From contig NZ_JAHCSH010000003.1 of the NCBI RefSeq assembly GCF_018474005.1, forward strand, positions 548,028 through 612,027: a DNA stretch of 64,000 bases, read 5' to 3'. The first letter of the stretch is position 1; every line of letters starts with the position of its first letter. Shown here in pieces: positions 26,049 through 34,924 of this stretch. The position numbers and the translations under genes are program-made. The notes below the pieces were generated by a model. It was not told where the DNA came from. It did no database searches and saw only the letters and a list, made by a program, of their open reading frames with translations. Origin of the DNA: Curvibacter sp. CHRR-16. Lineage in GTDB: Bacteria > Pseudomonadota > Gammaproteobacteria > Burkholderiales > Burkholderiaceae_C.

Positions 26049-26537
26049 TTAGGCTTTACGCACCCATACCCTGCGCAGCCTCCACACCAGCTTGACCAAC
26101 AGGTAGCCCAGCGCCGCACCGCCCACGGCAAAGAGACCCATGCCCAGTGCAGTGGGGCCGCCGTAGTGGGCGATCCATGCCCACCAGTTGTCGGGGGTGG
26201 GGCTTTCTGCCGGGGCGCTGCCGCCCAGTACCGTGCTGCCCATACCATGGGCCAGCCAGAGCCAAAAGCCAACCGTGAACGGGTTGGTTACGCACGTCAT
26301 GATGGCCGCTGCCGGTATGTTGCCGCGCCACCAGGCGCAGTGCGCGGCGGCCACCAAGGTCTGTGCTACAGGAATCACAAAAGCCCAAAACGTGCCCACC
26401 GCCACGCCCCGCGCAACCGATTCGCTTTGCAAACGCCACAAACTGGGGTGCAATAAGCGGCCCGCTACTGGGCGCAGCCACGGGTGGCGGGTCAGGGTGT
26501 CTTGGGTGGGAATCAGGGAGGCCAACCAGGTTTTCAT
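26049..26537 (-). CDS. DUF2062 membrane protein
   Basis: A 162-residue inner-membrane protein with three to four helices. The DUF2062 pattern is visible: LLHPSLWRLQSESVARGVAV, then VIPVAQTLVAAAHC, and the conserved MTCVTNPFTVGFWLWLAHGM. The function of the family is not established. ATG 26537 is used because the family's basic amphipathic start (MKTWLASLIP) falls there; ATG 26555 is an in-frame alternative six codons earlier. It is divergent from terC. Confidence 0.8.
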   Translation of the reverse strand: MKTWLASLIPTQDTLTRHPWLRPVAGRLLHPSLWRLQSESVARGVAVGTFWAFVIPVAQTLVAAAHCAWWRGNIPAAAIMTCVTNPFTVGFWLWLAHGMGSTVLGGSAPAESPTPDNWWAWIAHYGGPTALGMGLFAVGGAALGYLLVKLVWRLRRVWVRKA

Positions 26538-26718
26538 GGGAGTTGCTGCAAACATTAAACAGATGCGCCATGCTGCGGCTGCTGGGGCTTGTTACCTAGC
26601 AGGTGTAAACAGAAAAATGCTCCTGTTTTTTGGAAGTTGAATTTGCTTTTACTCAGATAAAAATAGCGGTCACGCAGGCGTTGCCTGTGCACTCCATTGC
26701 AATAAAAAGGAAACAACC

Positions 26719-27675
26719 ATGCAAACCATCGCGCCCCTGTGGCTGTGGATCGTTTTTGTTGGCATCGTCTTGGTGTCGCTCTTCATCGATTTTGTCGTGC
26801 TCAAAAAGCAAGGCGCGCACGAGATTGGCGTGAAAGAAGCGCTCAACTGGTCGATCATCTGGATCGCCCTGAGCTTTGTCTTCAATGGCTTGTTTTGGTG
26901 GGCTGTCAAAGACACCACTGGCTCGGTGGAGATGGCCAACACCAAGTCGCTGGAGTTCTTGACGGGCTACCTCATCGAGAAGTCGCTGGCGGTGGACAAC
27001 ATCTTTGTCTTCTTGCTCGTGTTCACCTACTTTGCGGTGCCACCCACTTTCCAAAAGCGCGTGCTGATGATTGGCATCGTGGGTGCCATCGTGTTGCGCA
27101 CGGTCATGATTTTGGTAGGCGGCTGGTTGCTGGCCCAGTTCCACTGGATTTTGTACGTGTTCGGTGCTTTCCTCATCCTCACCGGCATCAAGATGTGGCT
27201 GGCCGCAGGCCAAGAGCCCAGCTTGGATGACAACCCCGCGCTCAAGCTGCTGCGCAAGCTCTTGCCCGTGAGCAAGGACTACGACGGCGAGAAGTTCTGG
27301 ACCGTGCAAAACGGCAAAAAGATCGCCACGCCCTTGTTCATGGTCATCTGCTTGGTGGCGCTGACCGATGTGATTTTTGCGGTGGACTCCATCCCCGCCA
27401 TCTTCGCCATCACCAGCGACCCGTTCATTGTGCTGACCAGCAACGTGTTTGCTATCTTGGGTTTGCGTGCCATGTACTTCTTGCTGGCTGCCGTGGCCAA
27501 CAAATTCCACTTGCTCAACTACGGCTTGGCGGTGATTTTGGTCTTCATCGGCACCAAGATGTGCTTGATCGACCTCTACAAAATCCCCGTGGCCGTGTCG
27601 CTGGGTGTGGTGGTGGGCATCCTGGCCCTGACCATGGTGCTGAGCGTCCGCACCGCCAAGCCAGAGGCCAAGTAA
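26719..27675 (+). CDS. TerC/Alx-family membrane protein
   Basis: A 318-residue integral membrane protein with about nine helices and the TerC-family charged motifs inside membranes: SLFIDFVVLKKQGAHEIGVK, LIEKSLAVDNIFVFLLVF and DVIFAVDSIPAIFAITSDPF. Relatives (E. coli Alx) export manganese or are tied to tellurite and pH stress; Mn export is the most likely role. AAGGAAAC provides a ribosome site. The 180-bp upstream region shows no Mn-riboswitch signature that I can recognise. Confidence 0.88.
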   Translation: MQTIAPLWLWIVFVGIVLVSLFIDFVVLKKQGAHEIGVKEALNWSIIWIALSFVFNGLFWWAVKDTTGSVEMANTKSLEFLTGYLIEKSLAVDNIFVFLLVFTYFAVPPTFQKRVLMIGIVGAIVLRTVMILVGGWLLAQFHWILYVFGAFLILTGIKMWLAAGQEPSLDDNPALKLLRKLLPVSKDYDGEKFWTVQNGKKIATPLFMVICLVALTDVIFAVDSIPAIFAITSDPFIVLTSNVFAILGLRAMYFLLAAVANKFHLLNYGLAVILVFIGTKMCLIDLYKIPVAVSLGVVVGILALTMVLSVRTAKPEAK

Positions 27676-27679
27676 GCCC

Positions 27680-27701
27680 GGCTGGGCAAGCTAGCCCAGC
27701 C
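27680..27701. terminator. hairpin between convergent terC and nhaR
   Basis: GGCTGGGC pairs perfectly with GCCCAGCC around AAGCTA. It spans the 3' ends of two convergent genes and includes the nhaR stop. There is no T-run, so a terminator role is uncertain. Confidence 0.35.
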
Positions 27702-28575
27702 CAGCCAACAAGCGCAGCACCAGCGGGTGCTGCACTTTGCGTTCGGTGCCGATGGCGTAGAAGTTCTCCCGCACGCCATCGGCCGCACCGAGCCAGCGCA
27801 CATTGAACTGCTGCACCAAATCGTCGTGCGCCCACTGCGCCGCCGGAAACACCCCCATGCCACTGCTGCCAAAGGTTTTGAGCAGCGCACTGTCTTCAAA
27901 TTCCCCCACCACGCGCGCTGCAATGCCGTGCTCCTCCAGCCACCAGTCCAGCCGCGCCCGCATGGCCGTGTGGTGCGTGGGCAGCAGCAGCGGCACTTGG
28001 GCCAGGCTGTGCGGAAAGTTCTGCTCCAGCTGCGCGTGCCACTGCTCGCTGCCGTACCAGCCAATGTCCGAACTGCCCAGCGCATGGCTGTACAGCCGTA
28101 TGTTGGGGTTGGTGGGCGCGGGGCGGTCAGACAGCACCACGTCCAGCTTGTGCAAAGCCAAGTCGGCCAGCAGGCTGTCCAGCTCGCCTTCTAGGCACAC
28201 CAAGCGCAGGTCCGCTTGGTCCAGCACCGGCTGCAGCAGGCGGTGCACCACCAGTTTGGCCAAGCTGTCCGATATGCCCACCACCAGTCGCACACTGGGC
28301 TGGCTGGCCGCTTCGCGCACCAGTTCGGGCAGGGTCTCGCCCAGTTGGAATATTTGGTCTGCCACCTTCAGCGCAGCTTGGCCCGCTTCGGTCAGCGCCA
28401 GCCCACGCCCAGCGGGCTTGAAGAGCGCGTAGCCCAAATCCCGCTCCAGCTCGCGCACCTGCGCGCTCACGGTTTGGATAGCCATGTCCAGCCGCTGCGC
28501 CGCCTTGGAGATGCCCCCCTCCTTGGCCACGACCCAGAAGTAGTACAGGTGTTTGTAGTTGAATGGTTTGCCCAT
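27691..28575 (-). CDS. nhaR: NhaR-like LysR-family transcriptional regulator
   Basis: A 294-residue LysR-type regulator. The N-terminal winged helix opens NYKHLYYFWVVAKEGGISKA, the specific signature of NhaR, the Na+-responsive activator of the nhaA antiporter. The effector domain follows (VGISDSLAKLVVHRLLQPVL). ATG 28575 is used; the longer frame upstream adds unrelated residues. No nhaA gene is in the window, so the target is elsewhere or the ligand differs. It faces terC tail to tail. Confidence 0.85.
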   Translation of the reverse strand: MGKPFNYKHLYYFWVVAKEGGISKAAQRLDMAIQTVSAQVRELERDLGYALFKPAGRGLALTEAGQAALKVADQIFQLGETLPELVREAASQPSVRLVVGISDSLAKLVVHRLLQPVLDQADLRLVCLEGELDSLLADLALHKLDVVLSDRPAPTNPNIRLYSHALGSSDIGWYGSEQWHAQLEQNFPHSLAQVPLLLPTHHTAMRARLDWWLEEHGIAARVVGEFEDSALLKTFGSSGMGVFPAAQWAHDDLVQQFNVRWLGAADGVRENFYAIGTERKVQHPLVLRLLAGLG

Positions 28576-28935
28576 GGCGGTATTGTGACGGGGTGGGGCT
28601 AAACACACAGGTCGATATGCCTGATACGTCGACACTAGGGATGCATGTTGGCGAATACCGAATTGCAGTGGAAGCTGTAGGCCAGCTTTTGAGAAGGAGT
28701 AAGTGCCGCTTTGGGTCAATGCGATTTTGAAGAAGCGACTTTTATGAGTTCACTTGACACACTATGCGGAGACGAAAATTCAGCTTGAGGCTGGTTGCGT
28801 CGTCTATCAAGGAGAGCTGTGCGGTAACAAAGAACCAAGCGTGCCCAAGAAAGGGTGAATCTCGTCACCCGACCTTGGACAGATATCTGCGAGAGAAAGG
28901 CCTAGACTGGCTGTGCGACGTTGATCTGGATTCCA
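28576..28935. other. intergenic stretch at the left edge of the GHKL insert
   Basis: About 360 bp with no supported gene. A 78-codon plus-strand frame from 28764 runs into the 3' end of the next gene and has no recognisable domain or ribosome site. Composition changes from the GC-rich flank to mixed sequence here. I see no direct repeat shared with the far side of the insert (31051-31327). Confidence 0.4.
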
Positions 28936-31050
28936 TCAGTTCAGTTGCACGCGCAGCTTATCCTTGTAAACGTGCAGGCGGGCTGAGGCCCTGTCGATGA
29001 AATGCTTGTAAAGCAGCACCTCTGTGTAGAGCTCCCCGTACACCATGCTGTTCGCAAAGTTCTTTAATTGCTGGCTCTTGAAAAATCCTCTACCGTCAGG
29101 AAATTGCGTGTAGTCGCCATCCATTCGGGTCTCATCAATCGTGCAACCAATCAGGTAGCCATAGAATTTCTTGATTCGTCCGTTCGATTTTGCAGCTAAA
29201 AGCCTCGCGTATTGCGCTAAGTCTGGAATGTGCTCCTGCAGGCCAACATCTGGTGCTTTGAACTCAATAATTATCGCAGCGCCTTCCTTTGTGAAAAGCG
29301 CAATATCTGGGCGCTTTTCCTCATGATCTTTATTGTTTCGGGCAAATAATTCTTCGAGGCTTTCATCAATATCGGGTTCAAAAACATTTTCGGAAGCCGA
29401 CCACTTAATTGATTTAAGAGGCTTATCTGAGGCGATGTACTCGAAATATTGATATTCCTCATTGAGTAGCCAGATGTCGTGTTCGGAGGTGTCCGTAGAA
29501 TCCTTCCCCCTAGGGAAGAAAATATTGTGGATGATCCGCTCGTTATCGTTCTTCTTCCCGGGTTCCGGCGTTTGGCATTTAAGTAAGCCATCGACAGCCA
29601 TATCCAGCACCTCAATCATTGCGCTGCGACGTACCACAAGTTGCGATAGGTTGGTCATGTCCATCGTCTTGATGGAGCTCGTGTACTTCCATGCAAGTTC
29701 AGATATCTTTAGTCTAAAGTCATTCGAACGCGGATCTAGTTTTAGTAACTCGTCCTTAATCCGGAATAAGCTCGACGTATCGCCGACAATTTCCTCCTGA
29801 AGTGTCTTCAGGACTCGACGCGCGATGTTTTCCTCGTTATCCCCATAGTGAATTTTGATATTCGTTCTCTCCATCATCTGACGGGTGATGCCGAAGCGCT
29901 GCTCGGTGGAGCGAACCAAAACATCTTTATCGAAATCTGGTGGGGTAATGATTTGAAAGACGTAGTCTTCGAGCGAATTAACCACGTCTTCCAGAGAAAA
30001 CTCATCTTTTAGAGTATCGCTCTCTGTGCAAGTCGCAGGAATGTTGAAACCATCTCGCTGCTGGTTCACTGTATCTTCTAACAGTTGGCTTTCGACGAGT
30101 AGTAACTCGAAATGGCCGGACGTTGGACGCTTACGGGCAGTCGCGTTCCGCAGGTAGCGTTTGGTAATTTGTTGAACTACTGCTGAATTTGCACAGAGAG
30201 CCACTTCATGCTGAAAATTAGGGAATATTTCCTGTGCGAAAGAGTACCTAGTAACCGACAGTTTGGAACCATTTCGCAACTCCTTTCCGTGGTCGCACAT
30301 TAGTGGAATGTGAGCGACTTCTCCAATGGGATCGGGTAATTTCTTTTCGTCAATGAATTCCTTAATGGGAATATCCCCATGACGGGATTCCACTTCAATC
30401 CTGAAGTTGCCTATAAGCTTCTTCAGAATGATGAGACGCTGAAGAAACGTGGTGTAAAGATGATCTGCAATAGCTTTTGCCGAGAATATCTGCGGTATTA
30501 ATGATTCGTCGGCCTTCTGCTCCGGAGTCAAAGCACTTGGTCGGCGCCCTTTCAAGGTGAACGTGGTCTCGATCTGGCTTCCATGAGCCGGCGTAGTCAC
30601 AAAAGACTGTTCGGAAACTAAGCGGGTGGAATCATCTACTTGGAGTTGTCTGCGTTGAATTTCACCATCACGTTCGAACACGCTGTCGATGTTCATTCGC
30701 TCATAGTGGTGGAAAAACTGAATGCGTCCGGCCCCTTTGCATTTGCCGATGCCCGGAATTTGCAGCAAATCCTTATAAGTGGAATCTTTCGTCACGAAGG
30801 CTTTGACCTCGTCTTCGCCGAAGCCTACACCGTTGTCAGTGCAGGAAATCTCGACATTGAACGTTGCGTCGAACAAGTCTGCCTGTGAAATTTTGACGCC
30901 TACGCTCATCTTGAATGGGGGGACCGTAGCAAGACGACTCCGGCGAATTAGGTATGAGTCGATGGCGTTTGAGAGCATTTCCTCAAACACTACGTAGTGG
31001 CTGTGATTAACGGCAGTGTTTTTTCGACCACCGGGAACGTCGAGTGCCAT
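28936..31050 (-). CDS. GHKL ATPase fused to PD-(D/E)XK-like nuclease domain (candidate defence protein)
   Basis: A 704-residue protein. The N-terminus is a GHKL (Hsp90/MutL/MORC-type) ATPase: N-box EEMLSNAIDS (E24, N28, D31), G1 box DNGVGF at 72-77 and G2/ATP lid GIGKCKGAGR at 100-109. A long helical middle follows without a motif that I know. The C-terminus (about 570-704) shows RPDIALF, then AAIIIEFKAP, i.e. D582 ... E596-x-K598, the PD-(D/E)XK catalytic signature, followed by a QYARLLA helix. ATP-gated DNA or RNA cleavage is the natural reading. The gene is alone, with visibly lower GC and different codon use than its neighbours, between nhaR and a sugar operon. I recall no named defence system with this exact architecture. 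Confidence 0.75.
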   Translation of the reverse strand: MALDVPGGRKNTAVNHSHYVVFEEMLSNAIDSYLIRRSRLATVPPFKMSVGVKISQADLFDATFNVEISCTDNGVGFGEDEVKAFVTKDSTYKDLLQIPGIGKCKGAGRIQFFHHYERMNIDSVFERDGEIQRRQLQVDDSTRLVSEQSFVTTPAHGSQIETTFTLKGRRPSALTPEQKADESLIPQIFSAKAIADHLYTTFLQRLIILKKLIGNFRIEVESRHGDIPIKEFIDEKKLPDPIGEVAHIPLMCDHGKELRNGSKLSVTRYSFAQEIFPNFQHEVALCANSAVVQQITKRYLRNATARKRPTSGHFELLLVESQLLEDTVNQQRDGFNIPATCTESDTLKDEFSLEDVVNSLEDYVFQIITPPDFDKDVLVRSTEQRFGITRQMMERTNIKIHYGDNEENIARRVLKTLQEEIVGDTSSLFRIKDELLKLDPRSNDFRLKISELAWKYTSSIKTMDMTNLSQLVVRRSAMIEVLDMAVDGLLKCQTPEPGKKNDNERIIHNIFFPRGKDSTDTSEHDIWLLNEEYQYFEYIASDKPLKSIKWSASENVFEPDIDESLEELFARNNKDHEEKRPDIALFTKEGAAIIIEFKAPDVGLQEHIPDLAQYARLLAAKSNGRIKKFYGYLIGCTIDETRMDGDYTQFPDGRGFFKSQQLKNFANSMVYGELYTEVLLYKHFIDRASARLHVYKDKLRVQLN

Positions 31051-31327
31051 AGATTAAGTCTTTTATTAAAGTGCGGCTCACGTTTTAACGCGGCTCCTAT
31101 CCCTTACGGTAGCGCAACAGCGCTTCCTACCAAACGGCTGTTACTCGCATTTTGCCACCCCGATCTTCGCTTATTTTTGATTCGCAACTATCGGCAAATA
31201 GTGGCAGTTGCGTCTTATTGTTTTACGGTCTGGAGCCGATCGGCATACTCGACAGTTCAACACTTCACACCCATCGCGTTGCAAAAAACATGCGCCTACA
31301 GAGGGGGCCTAAGCCCCCTCCCCACCC

Positions 31328-32206
31328 TCACCCCCCAAACGCACACGCCTGCACCCCTGCCACATCCAGTTGCAGGGCAAAGGCGTTGCCGCACTGCGGG
31401 TAGCGGGCCAAGGTGGCGTCGTCCAGGCCTATCTTGGCGCTGGTGACCAGCAGGGTGCGCAGGTCTGCGCCGCCAAAGGCCACGCTGGTGATTTGCAGCG
31501 ATGGCAGTTCCACGGTGCGCAGGCATTGGCCCGCGGGGGTGAACTGGCGTATGCACGCACCGCCCCAGAAGGCGATCCACACGTTGCCGTCGGCATCCAC
31601 GGTCATGCCGTCGGGGGTGCCTTCGGCGTCGGTGAAGGTCTTCCACACGGTTTTGTTGCGCAGCGCGCCGTCTGCGCCCAAGTCGTAGCGGTAGGTGGTG
31701 TTGAGCAGCGAGTCGGTGTGCAGCATCCAGCTGCCATCGTGGGCGATGGCGGGGCCGTTGCAAATGTGGATGCCGCCTTCGACCACTTGCCAGCTCAGGT
31801 CGGGGTTGAGCCGGGTGAGGCGGCCCCAGCCCAAGCTGGGCTGGGTGTTGTGCATAGAGCCAGCCCAAATGCGCCCCCAGGGGTCGGCTTTGGCATCGTT
31901 CAGGCGCACTTCGGGCTCGTTGGCATGCGGGCTGCCCACGCGCTCCAGGCGCAGGGTGGGCTCTAGCCACAGGCGGGCAAAGCCGCTGTGCAGGCCGGCC
32001 ATATAGCCGTCGCCATCGCGGCGGGGAATGACCCAGCAAATGCGCTCGGGCAGGGGCCAGCTGCGGCGCTCGTCGCTGGCAGGGTACCAAGCGTGCAGGG
32101 CGCAGCCGTGCAGGTCTACGAACAAAAAGCGCTGCTGTGCGCTATCCCACAGCGGGCCTTCGCCGAGCTGCAGAGTGGGGGTCCAAATAGGGCGTGGCGT
32201 GCTCAT
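31328..32206 (-). CDS. SMP-30/gluconolactonase-family sugar lactonase
   Basis: A 292-residue beta-propeller lactonase that opens sugar-1,4-lactones to aldonic acids. Metal-ligand segments are in place: LGEGPLWD near the N-terminus, RLNDAKADPWGRIWAGSM mid-protein, HTDSLLNTTYRY and TPDGMTVDADGNVWIAFWGG. A GAGGGAG ribosome site supports ATG 32206 over the longer frame. It follows the SDR gene by 16 bp, so the SDR product (a lactone) and this hydrolase act in sequence. Likely sugars are D-galactose or L-arabinose, given the downstream dgo genes. Confidence 0.87.
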   Translation of the reverse strand: MSTPRPIWTPTLQLGEGPLWDSAQQRFLFVDLHGCALHAWYPASDERRSWPLPERICWVIPRRDGDGYMAGLHSGFARLWLEPTLRLERVGSPHANEPEVRLNDAKADPWGRIWAGSMHNTQPSLGWGRLTRLNPDLSWQVVEGGIHICNGPAIAHDGSWMLHTDSLLNTTYRYDLGADGALRNKTVWKTFTDAEGTPDGMTVDADGNVWIAFWGGACIRQFTPAGQCLRTVELPSLQITSVAFGGADLRTLLVTSAKIGLDDATLARYPQCGNAFALQLDVAGVQACAFGG

Positions 32207-32222
32207 GCTGTGCTCCCTCGTA

Positions 32223-32999
32223 TCAGGTCCAACCCGCGTCCACCACAAAGTCTTGTGCGGTGACCATGCGGCTGTCGTCTGCGCTCAAGAACAAGGCCAT
32301 GTTGGCCACGTCGCTGCCCACGATGCGGCCGGGCAGGCACTGGTTCTCGTCCATCAGTTTTTCACCGGCTTCGTCCACCCACATGTTGATCTGCTTCTCG
32401 GTCATGATCCAGCCGGGCGAGAGGGTGTTCACGCGGATGTTGAGCTTGCCCAAGTCGCGGGCTAGGCTGCGCGTCAGGCCCACGGTGGCGGACTTGCAGG
32501 TGGCGTACACGGGGTAGCCCGCGCCTTTGATCATCCAGCTGATGGAGCCGACGTTGACGATGACGCCACCGCCTTGGCGCTTCATGCCGTCCAGCACGGC
32601 TTGGGCGGCAAAGAAAGCGGGGCGCAGGTTGATGTTGACGCGCCAGTCAAAGTCGTCGGGCGTCACGTCTTCGATGTTATGGCGCTCGTCGTTGGCCACG
32701 TTGTTGACCAGCACGTTCACGTCGCCAAACGCGGCGGCGGTGTCGGCAATGGCTTGGCGCAGGGCTTCTACGCTGCTGGCATCGCTCTGCAAAAACAGCG
32801 GTTTGGGGCCCACGGCGGCAGCGGCTTCCACCACCTTGGCGGCAGCGGCGGCGTTGCGGCCGGTAAAGCCTACCTTGGCGCCTTGGCGCGCAAAGGCGAT
32901 CACGATGTCAGCCCCAATGCCGGAGCTGCCACCGGTAACGAACACGGTGCGGTCTTTCAGGCTGGGGTAGAGGGCGTAGCGGGATAGGTCGGTGCTCAT
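32223..32999 (-). CDS. SDR-family sugar dehydrogenase (galactose/arabinose dehydrogenase-like)
   Basis: A 258-residue short-chain dehydrogenase. The Rossmann motif TGGSSGIG lies at 22-29, the NNVAN motif near 100, and the catalytic triad is S152, Y165 and K169 (YATCK). In this cluster it most plausibly oxidises an aldose to its lactone for the adjacent SMP-30 lactonase. SDRs are promiscuous, and 2-keto-acid or alditol oxidation cannot be excluded. It is the first gene of a two-gene minus-strand unit, with a shared operator-like motif 56 bp upstream. Confidence 0.85.
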   Translation of the reverse strand: MSTDLSRYALYPSLKDRTVFVTGGSSGIGADIVIAFARQGAKVGFTGRNAAAAAKVVEAAAAVGPKPLFLQSDASSVEALRQAIADTAAAFGDVNVLVNNVANDERHNIEDVTPDDFDWRVNINLRPAFFAAQAVLDGMKRQGGGVIVNVGSISWMIKGAGYPVYATCKSATVGLTRSLARDLGKLNIRVNTLSPGWIMTEKQINMWVDEAGEKLMDENQCLPGRIVGSDVANMALFLSADDSRMVTAQDFVVDAGWT

Positions 33000-33054
33000 G
33001 GTGTCTCGCTCAATAGTGGTTATCGGATTGGTTGGTGGTGAAAAAAATGTGATT

Positions 33055-33064
33055 AATCATCATA
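33055..33064. promoter_or_regulatory. operator-like motif upstream of the SDR gene
   Basis: AATCATCATA followed by A/T-rich sequence (CAAATAA), 56 bp upstream of the SDR ATG. The same ten bases recur at 33915-33924 before dgoK. Sharing by two divergently placed units flanking a GntR-type regulator suggests it is that regulator's site. Confidence 0.5.
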
Positions 33065-33093
33065 CAAATAAACCGTGCATTTGGCTATGTGGC

Positions 33094-33864
33094 TTACACG
33101 CTGGTGCCGTTGTGCGTGAAAGGTTGCAGCAAATGGCTGGTGTCTGCCAGCAGGCTGGCCATGCGGTGCAGGGCGGCTTGGCTGTCGCGCTGGGCGATGG
33201 CGGCCAGCAGTTTTTGGTGGTCGGGCAGGGCTTGGTTGAAGTTGTCGGAGTTGCGTGCGCTCAGGTGCAAGAGCGACTCCAGCGCGCTGCCGATGATGGC
33301 GGCCAGCGGCATCAGCAGCGGGTTGTTGGTGGCTTGCAAGATGCTGGTGTGGAATGCCAAATCGGCCTCAACCCATTGCTGGATATGCTGGGCCTGCTCC
33401 ATTTTTTGTAGCGCCTCTTGCATAGTGTGCAGTTGCTCGGGGGTGTGGCTTTGCGCCGCCAAGCTGGCTGCTGGTGGCTCGATGATGACGCGCACCTGCA
33501 GCAAGTGCAGCACAAAGGCGGCGTCCACCCCAGTGCTGCAGCGCCAAGCCAATATGTCGGGGTCGAGCAGGTTCCACAGCGCTTGGGCGCGCACCCGGGT
33601 GCCAATGCGCGGACGCGGCTCCAGCAGGCCTTTGGCGGCCAGCACTTTCACGGCTTCGCGCAGCGCGGTGCGGCTCACGGCCAGTTCGCTGCAGAGCTGG
33701 TCTTCATTGGGCAGCAGGGCGCCAGCGGCGTAGCTGCCGCCCACCACGCGCCGCCCCAGTTCGTGCACCACTTGGCCGTGCAAGGTGCTGCCGCTGTAGG
33801 TGCTGTGGTGGTTGTGGGCGTTGTGCGCTGTGGGGTTGCTGGGGCTGGGTGGCGTTTGGGACAT
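33094..33864 (-). CDS. FadR-type GntR-family regulator (DgoR-like)
   Basis: A 256-residue regulator with an N-terminal winged helix (HELGRRVVGGSYAAGALLPN and ELAVSRTALREAVKVLAAKG) and a C-terminal all-helical FCD ligand domain (metal-ligand His residues in the DLAFHTSILQATNN region). DgoR-type members respond to galactonate or its 2-keto-3-deoxy derivatives. It sits between the sdr-lactonase unit and the dgoK-dgoA unit, with a shared motif on either side. The role as repressor of both is inferred. Confidence 0.88.
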   Translation of the reverse strand: MSQTPPSPSNPTAHNAHNHHSTYSGSTLHGQVVHELGRRVVGGSYAAGALLPNEDQLCSELAVSRTALREAVKVLAAKGLLEPRPRIGTRVRAQALWNLLDPDILAWRCSTGVDAAFVLHLLQVRVIIEPPAASLAAQSHTPEQLHTMQEALQKMEQAQHIQQWVEADLAFHTSILQATNNPLLMPLAAIIGSALESLLHLSARNSDNFNQALPDHQKLLAAIAQRDSQAALHRMASLLADTSHLLQPFTHNGTSV

Positions 33865-33914
33865 GGTGGGAGTGTGGGGCCTGCCCAGTGTGTTGGGCGT
33901 GGCACAATGCGTTC

Positions 33915-33924
33915 AATCATCATA
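33915..33924. promoter_or_regulatory. operator-like motif upstream of dgoK
   Basis: A second AATCATCATA, followed by TGTTTAATG, lies 26 bp upstream of the dgoK ATG and 50 bp upstream of the gntR start, so it could control both. It matches the copy at 33055-33064 exactly over ten bases. Confidence 0.5.
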
Positions 33925-33949
33925 TGTTTAATGGCGGAGTGAGACAAGC

Positions 33950-34924
33950 ATGACCCAAGCTTCCAATGTTGCTTCCATGGCCCGAGTGGTCGGTGTGGAC
34001 TGGGGGACTACCCACCGCCGTACCTACGCGCTAGATGCGGCTGGCCAGTGTGTGGCCGAATCGGCTGATGACGATGGTGCCCGTGCGTGCGCGGGCCGCT
34101 TCCCGGCTGCCGTTACGGCGGCTGTGGCTTCGGTGCAAGTTTCAGCGGCCTTGCCAGTGGTTTTGTCTGGCATGGTGGGCAGCGCCTTGGGTTGGCATGA
34201 GGTGCCTTACCTCAGTGGTGATGTGCCCGTGCAAGACATGGGCAAGCACCTGTTTGCCGTGCCCGATGCGCCTGCCAGTCTGATTGGCGCGCCCTGCGTC
34301 ATCGTGCCGGGCTACTGCGTGCGCAGTGCCAGCGGCCAGCCTGATGTGATGCGCGGCGAGGAAACCCAGTTGCTGGGTGCATGGGCGCTGGGCCAGCGCA
34401 CGGGTTGGTTTGTGCTGCCGGGCACGCACAGCAAGTGGGTGTACATGGACGATGGCCGCATCGTGCACCTGCGCACCTACATGACGGGCGAGTTGTTCGA
34501 CCTGCTGCGCAGCCAAGGCACCGTGGCCGCAGCCGCCCAAGCCGCGGGCGATGCACCGTGGGATGCCAACGCATTTGCGCAAGGCGTGCAAACAGCCACG
34601 GCCAGTACAACCAGTGCAACCAGCACGGCTGGCGGCGGCCCCTTGTCGCTGAGCCATTTGCTCTTTAGCGCCCGTGCCAAGGTGGTGTGCAAAGACATGC
34701 CCGCCAGCGCGGTGGTGCCCTATTTGAGCGGTTTGCTCATTGGCGCTGAATTGCAAGACGTGCGCAGCAGTGGCTTGGCCGTGGAGTCCTTCTTTGCTCT
34801 GGGCTCGCCGCAGTTGGCGCAGCTCTACGCGCAGGCGGCCAGTCTGCTGGACTTGCACATGCACACCTTAGACGCCCGGGCTGCTTACCTTGCAGCCATT
34901 CAACACCTTGGAGCCTACCTATGA
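33950..34924 (+). CDS. dgoK: 2-dehydro-3-deoxygalactonokinase
   Basis: Phosphorylates 2-keto-3-deoxygalactonate to KDPGal, step two of De Ley-Doudoroff galactonate catabolism. The 324-residue protein starts with the phosphate-binding VGVDWGTTHRRTYALD loop and contains LPGTHSKWVYMDDGRI, a DgoK signature. A GGAG site lies upstream of the ATG. Its stop overlaps dgoA by 4 bp, and the two enzymes act consecutively. Confidence 0.92.
   Translation: MTQASNVASMARVVGVDWGTTHRRTYALDAAGQCVAESADDDGARACAGRFPAAVTAAVASVQVSAALPVVLSGMVGSALGWHEVPYLSGDVPVQDMGKHLFAVPDAPASLIGAPCVIVPGYCVRSASGQPDVMRGEETQLLGAWALGQRTGWFVLPGTHSKWVYMDDGRIVHLRTYMTGELFDLLRSQGTVAAAAQAAGDAPWDANAFAQGVQTATASTTSATSTAGGGPLSLSHLLFSARAKVVCKDMPASAVVPYLSGLLIGAELQDVRSSGLAVESFFALGSPQLAQLYAQAASLLDLHMHTLDARAAYLAAIQHLGAYL

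Noticed and set aside
26560..26718. Possible manganese riboswitch before terC
   Set aside because: The leader is short and I could not find the conserved yybP-ykoY loop sequences.
28764..29000. 78-codon plus-strand frame left of the GHKL gene
   Set aside because: No ribosome site or domain, and it runs into the 3' end of the convergent GHKL gene.
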